A DNA stretch of 64,000 bases from Helichrysum umbraculigerum (Eukaryota > Streptophyta > Magnoliopsida > Asterales > Asteraceae). This document shows, in pieces, positions 44,558 to 53,123 of the stretch (positions are counted from its first letter, which is position 1; each line of letters starts with the position of its first letter). The notes beneath the pieces were generated by a model, which was not told where the DNA came from, searched no databases, and saw only the letters and a list, made by a program, of their open reading frames with translations. The position numbers and the translations under genes were made by a program. Where the stretch lies: positions 111,861,777 through 111,925,776 of the forward strand of contig CATIUR010000005.1 in the NCBI GenBank assembly GCA_949592205.1, in the 5' to 3' direction.

Positions 44558-44705
44558 CATAAGTAACTGGACAATTACTCAAGAAATCGATGATAGGGTG
44601 AAAATACTCATCGGCAAGGTCTTTATTCCAGAAAGCCCTCATGTTGTGTTCAGAATGAACACTTAGCATAGAAGTACCAGAATCAGACGATGATGAAGAT
44701 GCCAT
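44558..44705 (-). pseudogene. Copia ORF3 N-terminal fragment (right copy, truncated)
   Basis: It starts with ATG at 44705 and matches the first 48 or so residues of ORF3 (MASSSSSDSG ... CPVTYAL) with one Leu-to-Trp difference. It then runs into gag-derived sequence at the duplication junction. The rest of this ORF3 copy was lost when the duplication formed. Confidence 0.88.
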
Positions 44706-45063
44706 TGATGTAATCGATGAACGAACAAAGAGTGAATTACAATAAACAACTCAAAGCGAGAGCGATTATTGAAGGGTTTTGAAAATTTTGAAAGCGTAAT
44801 TGAAAAAGTGAAGTATTTGAGTATTTATTTGATGACAGTGCCAAGCCCTAAAAATAAAACTAGCAGTGGCACTTCTGGTTATACCCAACAGGGGTACAAT
44901 TTACAAACAAACCCAACAGGGGTACCTCACTTGTCAATTTATAGTCAACCCTTTCTAACCATCTAACAAAGCTAGCAGCGGCTGATAGTCTAGCAGGGGC
45001 ATCCGACCAAGGAAACGCCAACTTAGAACTAACAGGGGCATAAACTTAGCTTAGTTAGACAAC

Positions 45064-45101
<38 letters not shown>

Positions 45102-45374
45102 AAACAAATAAGAAGAAACAAATAAAACATTAAATTCCAGCTCAAGTGATGTCTCTTGACAGTGGCTGAAACCTGCAATATTAAACTAAGAAAAACAACT
45201 AACAGGGGTTAAATTACACACATATACAGCAGGGGTTTAAACTACATTGACAGTGGCACAGGTAAACTAACAGTGGCACCATCTGTTATCATGATGAAGC
45301 TAACAGTGGCAACACCTGACCCTGTCACATACAATATATTTTACCCCTGTTAGTATCAAATCCAGACCAAAACA
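44706..45374 (-). other. Copia spacer between pol and ORF3, right copy
   Basis: Same as 39993-40672, but the T run is shorter (29 bases, 45068-45096). The same set of ACAG[TGC]GG motifs is present. Confidence 0.75.
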
Positions 45375-48300
45375 CTACGTGAGATTGATCATACCAATAT
45401 TAGTTATCAAAAATGTAAATCTTCCTACATCAAATGCTTTTGTAAAAAGATCTGCAAGTTGATTATCAGTATGAATTTTAAAAATATGAATCAATCTTTT
45501 ATCATAACAATCTCTTATAAAATGATATCTGATTTCAATGTGTTTGGTTTTTGAATGCTTAACTGGATTCTGAATGATACTAATAGCAGAAGTATTATCA
45601 ATATAAATAGGAGTGTTCATGAAAGTCAAACCATAATCCAGCATTTGATTCTGAATCCAAAGAACCTGTGCACAGCAACTTGATGCTGCAACATATTCTG
45701 CTTCTGCTGTAGAAGTGGAAACTGTGGTTTGCTTCTTGCATTGCCATGACACTAACCTATTTCCAAGAAATTGACATCCTCCACTAGTCGATTTCCTATC
45801 CATATTCTCACCACCATAGTCACTATCTGTGAATGCCTTTAGCTCAAAATCTGATCCTTTAGCATACCAAAGGCCCAAGTCTGGTTGACCTTTCAAGTAT
45901 CTAAAGATCCTCTTCACAGCATACATGTGTGACTGCTTTGGATTGGTCTGATATCTAGCACAAAGACACACTGCAAACATTATATCAGGTCTGGATGAAG
46001 TTAAATACATCAATGAACCAATCATTGACCTGTATAAGTGCACATCTACTTCCTCCCCCTCAGGATCAGAATTAAGATGTTTATGTGCCTCCATGGGAGT
46101 GCTAGCTACCTTCACGTCTTTATAACCAAATTTATTCAAAATATCTTTCACATACTTCCCTTGGTTAATAAAGATTCCATCTAACTTTTGCTTGACCTGC
46201 AATCCTAAAAAGAATGTGAGTTCACCCATTGAACTCATCTTGAACTTCTTATGCATTAAATCTTCAAACTCTTTGCACAATGAATCCCTTGTAGACCCGA
46301 AAATAATATCATCAACATACACCTGTACCAGCAATATATCTCTTTGAACCCTCTTGGTAAACAATGTCTTGTCAATAGTACCTCTCTTGAATCCATTCTT
46401 GAGCAAGTACTCAGATAGAGTATCATACCAAGCTCTTGGAGCTTGATGTAATCCATACAATGCTTTCTTCAATCTGCACACTCTATCTGGATATGTTGGA
46501 TCTTCAAACCCTGGTGGTTGGCAAACATACACCTCATCATCAATTAGACCATGAAGAAAAGCACTCTTCACATCCATTTGATAGACTTTAAAATCCTGAT
46601 AAGATGCATAAGCTAAAAATAATCTAATAGCTTCTATTCTAGCAACAGGGGCAAAGACATCATCATAATCTATGCCTTCTTCCTGTGTGTACCCCTGTGC
46701 TACCAACCGAGCCTTATTCTTGATCACTATTCCTCTTTCATCTCTCTTGTTCTTAAAGATCCATCTTGTGCCTATAGCTTTCTTTCCTTTTGGAAGATCA
46801 ACCAAATCCCACACATCTTGCAGTTTGAATTGCAACAATTCTTCCTGCATAGATTCAATCCAGCTTGGATCTTTGAGAGCCTCCACTGCCTTCTTTGGTT
46901 CCATCTGTGAAAGAAAACATACATATAATGAAGTATGTACATCTTCTTCTCTTACCTTGGTTTGATGTCTTGTCTGAACAGGAGTCATAATATCACCAAT
47001 AATCAAATCCAAGGAATGATCTTTATGAACCACATATTTAGATGTAGAAGTATCCAGTAGTTCTCTTTCCAAATTAGAACCCAAAAGATTATCTATCTCA
47101 GAGTCTGAAAAAGACTCTCTTTCCTCTCTTTCCTTTGATGGCTTTGGAGTTGCTTCAGAATCTGACAAAGAAGTCCTTTCCAAAACTTGAAATGGAGGAC
47201 TTTGTTCAACAAATTTTGGAGAATCGTGCTCTCCTTCTGAATCATGCTCTGAAACTATATGAGAACTCTTTGAACCATTTTCTGTTGGAATTGAACCATC
47301 TTCATCCTTTGAACCATTTTTGCTACTTGACCCACTTGAATCATCTGAAGGTTCATCTTGCTCTAACTGGAATACTTCTGGAGGATCTGGAGACCAAATA
47401 GGAAACAAGACATACTTCAAGTCATCCTTTTTAGTTTGACTTGAGGTTGATTTCCCATCTTTACCTGCATCATTACCTGCATCTGTACCTGCACTAATAG
47501 ACAAATCTGGATATCTAAAAGCATGGGTTAGTGCATCAATATCAAACAAAACTTCTGAACCTTTTCCTTCTACATTTGATGTATGTTCATTAAAGGTCAC
47601 ATCCATGGTCTCTTCTATGATCCTAGTCCTTTTGTTAAATACTCTATAAGCCTTGCTTTGAATAGAGTATCCAACAAATACACCCTCATCTACCTTACTC
47701 TGAAACTTACCAAGATGATCTCTGGTATTTAAGACAGTACAAGGACATCCAAATGGTTTTAAAAAGCTAACCAAAGGTTTTCTTTTAAAGAATAACTCAT
47801 AGGGTGTCTTGTTATGAGGTTTAATAATCAAAATCCTATTCAAAACATAACAAGCAGTGCTAACGGCCTCTGCCCAAAAGGACATTGGTAGTTTAGCATC
47901 TGCTAGCATGCTTCTAGCAGCCTCAATTAGTGTCCTATTCCTCCTCTCAGCTACTCCATTTTGTTGTGGAGTCCTAGGTGCACTATACTGTCTTTCTATA
48001 CCTTTATCCTCACAGAACTTATTCATCTCATGATTCTTAAATTCTGTCCCATTATCACACCTGATGATCTTAACCTTTTGATTAGTTGAATTCTCAATCC
48101 TAGTTATGAATGATCTAAGTATTTCACCTGTCTCATCCTTAGTCCTAAGAAAGAACACCCAACTCATTCTAGAGTAATCATCAGTTATTACCAAACAGTA
48201 AGATTTCTTCCCTTGACTAGCTACATTGGTAGGGCCAAACAAATCCATATGTAACAGGTGTAAGGGAGTGGTATTGGTATTCACAAGCTTGGTCTTATAA

Positions 48301-48917
48301 GAGGTCTTGTGTTGCTTGCCTTTGAGACATGCTACACAGTGGTCACTACATTCAAATAACTTTTCAGGTAAGCCTCTCACTAGCTTATTCCTAACAAGTT
48401 TATTCATGGTCTTGAAATTCAAGTGACACATCCTCCTATGCCATAGTTCAGATTCAGATACAGTAGCTTTAGAAATGAGACAGTTAACATTTTGAGATTC
48501 CATCTTGTTTAAATCACTACAGTATACATTATCCTTTCTTGGAACTCTCATTAAAATCTTATCTTCAGGTATTTTGAGTTTTTCAGAAAGTATAAGGCAT
48601 TCTGTATCAGTGAAATATACAGGATTTTGCTTATCTGTGATTTGACTCACACTAAGCAAATTGTATCTCAATTGCTCAACATAATAAACATCATTGAAAG
48701 TGAGCTTACTGCTTTTTACCTTACCTTTACCTGTGATTTTACCTCCTTTAGGATTGCTTCCAAATGCTACATCTCCTCCAGAAAACGCTTTAAAGTCCTG
48801 TAGCTTTTTCCTGTCTCCAGTCATGTGTCTTGAACAGCCAGAATCAATATGCCATAAGCTTGGTGGCTTGCCCTGCACATATATGAGAAAAACAGTTAGT
48901 TTTTCTTGGGAACCCAA
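45375..48917 (-). CDS. Copia Pol polyprotein (protease, integrase, RT, RNase H)
   Basis: 1180 codons. Protease active site HIDSGCSRHMTG near residue 25; the integrase HHCC region (LWHRRMCHL ... HCVACLKGKQH) near 165-220; DDE core with LLHMDLFGP, IRCDNGTEF near 286 and PQQNGVAERRNRTL with the Glu; RT with ARLVAQGYTQEEGIDY, MDVKSAFLHG and YVDDIIFGS near 866; RNase H with AFTDSDYGG, STAEAEYVA and the tail NQLADLFTKAF. All catalytic motifs are present. The ORF overlaps the end of gag by 22 bases in a different frame. The first ATG (48917) may not be the real start if pol is made by frameshifting or splicing. Confidence 0.95.
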   Translation of the reverse strand: MGSQEKLTVFLIYVQGKPPSLWHIDSGCSRHMTGDRKKLQDFKAFSGGDVAFGSNPKGGKITGKGKVKSSKLTFNDVYYVEQLRYNLLSVSQITDKQNPVYFTDTECLILSEKLKIPEDKILMRVPRKDNVYCSDLNKMESQNVNCLISKATVSESELWHRRMCHLNFKTMNKLVRNKLVRGLPEKLFECSDHCVACLKGKQHKTSYKTKLVNTNTTPLHLLHMDLFGPTNVASQGKKSYCLVITDDYSRMSWVFFLRTKDETGEILRSFITRIENSTNQKVKIIRCDNGTEFKNHEMNKFCEDKGIERQYSAPRTPQQNGVAERRNRTLIEAARSMLADAKLPMSFWAEAVSTACYVLNRILIIKPHNKTPYELFFKRKPLVSFLKPFGCPCTVLNTRDHLGKFQSKVDEGVFVGYSIQSKAYRVFNKRTRIIEETMDVTFNEHTSNVEGKGSEVLFDIDALTHAFRYPDLSISAGTDAGNDAGKDGKSTSSQTKKDDLKYVLFPIWSPDPPEVFQLEQDEPSDDSSGSSSKNGSKDEDGSIPTENGSKSSHIVSEHDSEGEHDSPKFVEQSPPFQVLERTSLSDSEATPKPSKEREERESFSDSEIDNLLGSNLERELLDTSTSKYVVHKDHSLDLIIGDIMTPVQTRHQTKVREEDVHTSLYVCFLSQMEPKKAVEALKDPSWIESMQEELLQFKLQDVWDLVDLPKGKKAIGTRWIFKNKRDERGIVIKNKARLVAQGYTQEEGIDYDDVFAPVARIEAIRLFLAYASYQDFKVYQMDVKSAFLHGLIDDEVYVCQPPGFEDPTYPDRVCRLKKALYGLHQAPRAWYDTLSEYLLKNGFKRGTIDKTLFTKRVQRDILLVQVYVDDIIFGSTRDSLCKEFEDLMHKKFKMSSMGELTFFLGLQVKQKLDGIFINQGKYVKDILNKFGYKDVKVASTPMEAHKHLNSDPEGEEVDVHLYRSMIGSLMYLTSSRPDIMFAVCLCARYQTNPKQSHMYAVKRIFRYLKGQPDLGLWYAKGSDFELKAFTDSDYGGENMDRKSTSGGCQFLGNRLVSWQCKKQTTVSTSTAEAEYVAASSCCAQVLWIQNQMLDYGLTFMNTPIYIDNTSAISIIQNPVKHSKTKHIEIRYHFIRDCYDKRLIHIFKIHTDNQLADLFTKAFDVGRFTFLITNIGMINLT

Positions 48918-51559
48918 ACCAATTTGGCTTTGGGTTTCCCTTGAGCACCATTGACATCAACCCTTTTGACAGTGATTGATCTCAGTGCTGCATTGGTTTT
49001 GGACACTTCAGATTTACACTCATTTTTATGTCTCCAAAAACAATCAATTTTAGACCTGACAGGGGTTAATGGTTTAACAGTGGTCACCTTTAAGTTTGTA
49101 TTGATTACCCTGGCAGTGGTAGCTTTACTTGGTATAAACATTCTTTTGAAATGTTTAATACCAGCAGAGGTACCATGCCTGACAGTGGTCAAACCCTCCC
49201 CTGTTCGTGTCTTGCCTCTGTTAGCCGTTGACAGGGGCACTGCTGTAGCATTAACAGGGGCTGCAGCCTTGCCTCTGTTAGGCTTATTTATCAACACATG
49301 ACCTGTACCACTGTTCCTATTATTTTTAGGATTGTAGTAACAGTCCTGTTGAAGATGATTATATCTACCACAAATAAAACATGACTTTCTTTTCACACAT
49401 TCAAACCCATTACCCAACCTTTGTGAAACCAATTGGTTCCAATTTCTTTGATTACCCCTGGGAATGGATTTATTCACATTACTTGCAGTATGTAACTCAG
49501 ACTTCTTTGATTTACATGTACACTTATCACACTCAGATTTCAACTTGTCTTTTGATTCAGTATTGACCTTTATGTGTACATACCCTAAACCTGAACTAGC
49601 CTTGTTGGTTTTCCTGACTTGATCTAACTGAGCCTTTGCTTTCTCAACAAACATCTTTTTACCCTCTTCTAGTTTAGTACTATTAAGTTCAGAAACTAGA
49701 CCAGTAATAGACTTAACACTACCATCCACAGAATTACCACTAGATGAGCTATCACTATCACACTCATCTTCCTCAGTCCAATCAGATACCTCAACTTTAT
49801 CAAAATTCACATTATCATCACAATTAACAACTGGATCTACCTTTTTAACCTCCTCAGACACACCTACCTTAAGTGTTTCTAAAACAAAATCACTTTTAGG
49901 TGGGAAATAAGTATGATTATAAGGTGGAGGAACAGCATTAAGGTTGTAACCTAATCCAAGTTTTAATTTATCATGAATTTGAGACTTGATTAAGTTTTGA
50001 ACACCTTTTGAAACATTTTCCAACTCATCAACTTTCAATTTTATTGACTCCTTATCAGAAATTGCCTCAGCCAACTTAGCACTTAGCATATCAACTTTTG
50101 TTTGTAAAGCTTTCTTTTCCCAATTTAGATACTTAACATCTAAGTGAAATTGAGATTCATTCTTTTCATAAGCATTTATCTGATTTTCTAAGTTTTCAAT
50201 AGCTAAAGTGGCATGTTGACTCTTTTCCTTACAAGCTTTTAATTCATTACACACAACCATATTATGATCCCTATAAAATTTAACCATTTTCTTACATGCA
50301 GGAGAACATAATTTAGATTGTACCTCATATGGAATGTCTGAAGACTCTGGTTCTTCTGTGACAGCCATCAAAGCTTGATTCTGAACTACAAGCTCTTCTT
50401 GGTCACTCCAGTCAAATCCTCCCATTCCATCTTGAGCAACCAATGAATCTGAAGTGGTGTTCTGAACAGGTACCAATCTTCTTTGTGGAGCAGAATTATT
50501 TCTCATAATACCATTCTGAGATCCTCCAGCCTGTGTGCTCTTGCATTCTCTAGCAAAGTGTCCCATCTTGTGACAATTGAAACACTCCACCTTGCTCTTG
50601 TCAAAACCAGCTACACCATCTCTCTTGTAAGAAAAGTTTCTGTTCCCAGACCTCTGCATAAACCTCTTTGCCCTGATTGTAATCATGGCCATTTGCCATC
50701 TTAAATCCATCTCTTCCAGGTCCTCTTCACTAACCTGCTCCAAATCTTCTGTAGTTAATGAAGAATTCACATGGCTTGCAAAGAATGCTTCCAATACATT
50801 ATCATTAGCACCAGATGTGCTACAACTACCAGATTCACCAACAGAAACAAAAGCAGCATTGTTAGAGCTACCATTGGACTGTTTCAATGCTAGAACTTCA
50901 GGCTCAAAATTCCTCAGATCATTATACAGGTCTTCAATCTCTTTCTCTTCAAGATCTGGACTTTGTCTAAGTCCCACAGTGTACATATTCCAATCTGTAC
51001 CAAGTGATCTTAGAAACTTCCTGTTCAAGTCATCTTTATCAATCTTGACATTGTGATTTTCTAAATCACCCACAAGTTTTTGAAACCTATCAAAAGTCTG
51101 AGTCAGAGTTTCAGACTTTACACCTGCAAAGTTTTCAAACTGTTGTTTGAGAAGAGATCTCTTATTCTTCTTGGTGTTATCATTACCACCAAATCTCTTA
51201 ACAATTGCTTGCATAAGAACCTGAGCATCTTCACAGTTTTCAAACTTCCTTTGATACTCATTAGGAATAGACAAAAGTAGAGTACTTAATGCCTTCCACT
51301 CTGTTGCTCTTTCTTTTCTCTCTGCATCAGACTTTGGTGGTGGTCTTTCTTCCTTTTTACCATCTGCATCCTTAGTATAGTTTGGTCCATTAGTAACCAC
51401 CTCCCACATCATATAATCCGTAAGCAACATGTATTGCCTAATCCTAGTCTGCCATAACTCAAACTCATCAGGTTTGAGCATGGGAATCTTTGTAGCTTGT
51501 ATTCCTTCCATTGATTCAGTAGACATCTTGTTATTTGTTGAAAAAGCTGCGAAATTCAA
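48896..51559 (-). CDS. Copia Gag
   Basis: 887 codons from ATG at 51559; a second ATG (residue 12, MSTESMEG) is an alternative start. Residues about 25-230 form the copia-type gag core (FELWQTRIRQYMLLTDYMMWEVV, ALSTLLLSIPNEYQRKF, LKQQFENFAGVKSETLTQTFDRFQKLVGDL in part). A CCHC knuckle CFNCHKMGHFAREC lies near 325-340, followed by a coiled-coil stretch (about 420-520), a Ser/acidic region and a second knuckle CFICGRYNHLQQDC near 725-740. The length fits Sirevirus-type gag, longer than most copia gags. It lies 30 bases inside the primer site. Confidence 0.93.
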   Translation of the reverse strand: MNFAAFSTNNKMSTESMEGIQATKIPMLKPDEFELWQTRIRQYMLLTDYMMWEVVTNGPNYTKDADGKKEERPPPKSDAERKERATEWKALSTLLLSIPNEYQRKFENCEDAQVLMQAIVKRFGGNDNTKKNKRSLLKQQFENFAGVKSETLTQTFDRFQKLVGDLENHNVKIDKDDLNRKFLRSLGTDWNMYTVGLRQSPDLEEKEIEDLYNDLRNFEPEVLALKQSNGSSNNAAFVSVGESGSCSTSGANDNVLEAFFASHVNSSLTTEDLEQVSEEDLEEMDLRWQMAMITIRAKRFMQRSGNRNFSYKRDGVAGFDKSKVECFNCHKMGHFARECKSTQAGGSQNGIMRNNSAPQRRLVPVQNTTSDSLVAQDGMGGFDWSDQEELVVQNQALMAVTEEPESSDIPYEVQSKLCSPACKKMVKFYRDHNMVVCNELKACKEKSQHATLAIENLENQINAYEKNESQFHLDVKYLNWEKKALQTKVDMLSAKLAEAISDKESIKLKVDELENVSKGVQNLIKSQIHDKLKLGLGYNLNAVPPPYNHTYFPPKSDFVLETLKVGVSEEVKKVDPVVNCDDNVNFDKVEVSDWTEEDECDSDSSSSGNSVDGSVKSITGLVSELNSTKLEEGKKMFVEKAKAQLDQVRKTNKASSGLGYVHIKVNTESKDKLKSECDKCTCKSKKSELHTASNVNKSIPRGNQRNWNQLVSQRLGNGFECVKRKSCFICGRYNHLQQDCYYNPKNNRNSGTGHVLINKPNRGKAAAPVNATAVPLSTANRGKTRTGEGLTTVRHGTSAGIKHFKRMFIPSKATTARVINTNLKVTTVKPLTPVRSKIDCFWRHKNECKSEVSKTNAALRSITVKRVDVNGAQGKPKAKLVWVPKKN

Positions 51560-51589
51560 TTACCTTCTTCAAGATCAAAGTAATATCAA

Positions 51590-51601
51590 GCTCTGATACC
51601 A
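51590..51601 (-). promoter_or_regulatory. Copia primer-binding site
   Basis: On the minus strand TGGTATCAGAGC (initiator methionine tRNA), two bases after the 5' LTR end. Confidence 0.9.
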
Positions 51602-51603
51602 CT

Positions 51604-52153
51604 TGATGATCCCAGCTAGAGATCTTAGTATGTATTACTTTGATTGATTATTAATAAGCTTGCGGAATAGTTTATTAATAACTTGAAGAACAAACTTGTA
51701 TATAACAGAATATCTAACCAAAAGCTTCAATATTATTAACAATAATACGAACACACAACTTGTGTTAGGGTTTACAACCTTGAAGCTAATAACTAGAATA
51801 AATTCGTATATCAACCTCTAGGGTTTTACAGAATCTCTATTTATAACACATAGAGTCCTTTACAGAATCAAACTATTATGGAAATCCTATCTATTCCATA
51901 ATTATCTCTAACCGACTAACCAACAGTGGTTGAGTATATAACTAACAGGGGTAGTACTCGTATATTATCAACAGTGGTTGAGTACTTACAAAATACAAAC
52001 TATACACTAACAGTGGCCCTGTTAGACAAATGTACTAACAGCGGTTGTCTTCTTCTAACAGTGGTTGACTTCTAACAGTGGTTGAAGTCTTATACCAACA
52101 GCGGCATGATACTTGTATTCTGAGCAAATCTAACAGTGTCTCAGGTCTCAACA
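51604..52153 (-). repeat. Copia 5' LTR (550 bp)
   Basis: On the minus strand it runs from TGTTGAGACC to GGGATCATCA. At 51920-52140 it has eight ACAG[TG/C]GG motifs (sense strand CC[ACG]CTGT) in about 220 bases. It is flanked by CTCCC at 52154-52158. Confidence 0.93.
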
Positions 52154-52158
52154 CTCCC

Positions 52159-52600
52159 GCTACTAATTGAGGGAAAGGTCACCGCCTCTAAACCCGCTAC
52201 TATTGAAGAGGCCATTCGTATGGCCCACAGACTTATGGCACAGAGGGAACGACGAGAAACAACTGCAACTGAAAGCAACCTAACAAAATGGAATGGGGAT
52301 TCCATCACTAGTCACAATCCAACCAATCAACCTGAACCCTTGAGGTACTATGCTGTCGAACCCAACGAAAGACAAGGCTATGCGGGTAACAAACCATTTT
52401 GTCACGGCTGTAAACGTCATCATGACGGATCATGCGGATTACCCTGCGAAAGATGCCAACGATATGGGCACGTAATCCGGAACTGCAGAGTTCCCGCCAA
52501 TCCCGACTCTCGAAGAATATGCTTCAAATGTAAAGAACCCGGTCATTACAAGAAGGACTGCCCAAAAAGACGCAAAATTCACTTAATCAACTCCGAGTGA
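52159..52600 (+). pseudogene. F2 gag, 3' part
   Basis: Continuation of 34907-35436 after the copia insertion; the frame joins exactly when the element and one CTCCC are removed. It encodes the end of the capsid region (TIEEAIRMAHRLMAQRER) and a nucleocapsid with CHGCKRHHDGSC, CERCQRYGHVIRNC and CFKCKEPGHYKKDC, ending in the basic tail RRKIHLINSE. Unlike F1, the tail follows the last knuckle directly. Confidence 0.88.
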
Positions 52601-53123
52601 ATCAAATAAATCTCCAACGATAATGTAAGTACAACTTCTCCTCGAAAACATAACCCTTCAATTGTAGATTCGCTAAACATGTACTTATTGTCCCCGCTAT
52701 CATTTTTAACGACTTAATGTCGATTACATCTTAGGGCTAGTTGACCTAGGCCCACATAAAACTCAATGTTTGCTTTCAGCAGACTGATCTACTGCACGTT
52801 CACCAAACATTTAGTCCTGATAGGACGACTTACAAAATCGTCACTATGTGACAACCATCTAGTCCCGAATGGACTACGACGTAAACGGTTACCGAATAAC
52901 TACAAAATAATCATACTCCAAACAAACAACATGGTCAGAATGTGACTACAATAATAAACAGCGACGCGGTCATGGATTGACTGTTATTCAACCTCGTCAT
53001 AGACATTTTATGTTTACAACTTACTTACTCGACAAATCTCTCGTACATACATGTCTCCCAGACTCCGCGCAATCACAACTTCACACGAAATTTCGGGACG
53101 AAATTTTCTTAACATGGGGAGAA
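52601..53123 (+). other. F2 3' non-coding region with hairpins and polypurine tract
   Basis: No ORF. Hairpins: GTCCT-gat-AGGAC 52814-52826, GTCAC-tat-GTGAC 52840-52852, TAGTCC/GGACTA 52860-52876, GTCA/TGAC 52934-52946 and 52969-52981. They match the F1 set in order and spacing. The polypurine tract AACATGGGGAGAA ends at 53123. Confidence 0.75.

Larger units (their letters stand above)
35437..52153 (-). mobile_element. Ty1/copia element, Sirevirus-like, with internal 4.7 kb duplication
   Basis: It inserted into F2 gag with target duplication CTCCC (35432-35436 and 52154-52158). Read on the minus strand: 5' LTR (52153-51604), tRNA-iMet primer site, gag, pol, spacer with a poly-A run, start of ORF3, then a second copy of gag end, pol and spacer, full ORF3, polypurine tract and 3' LTR. 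The large gag, integrase-before-RT order and long extra ORF after pol suggest the SIRE/Sirevirus lineage. The LTR sequences look identical apart from a 226-base duplication in the 3' one, so insertion is recent. Motif CC[ACG]CTGT recurs throughout. Confidence 0.92.
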
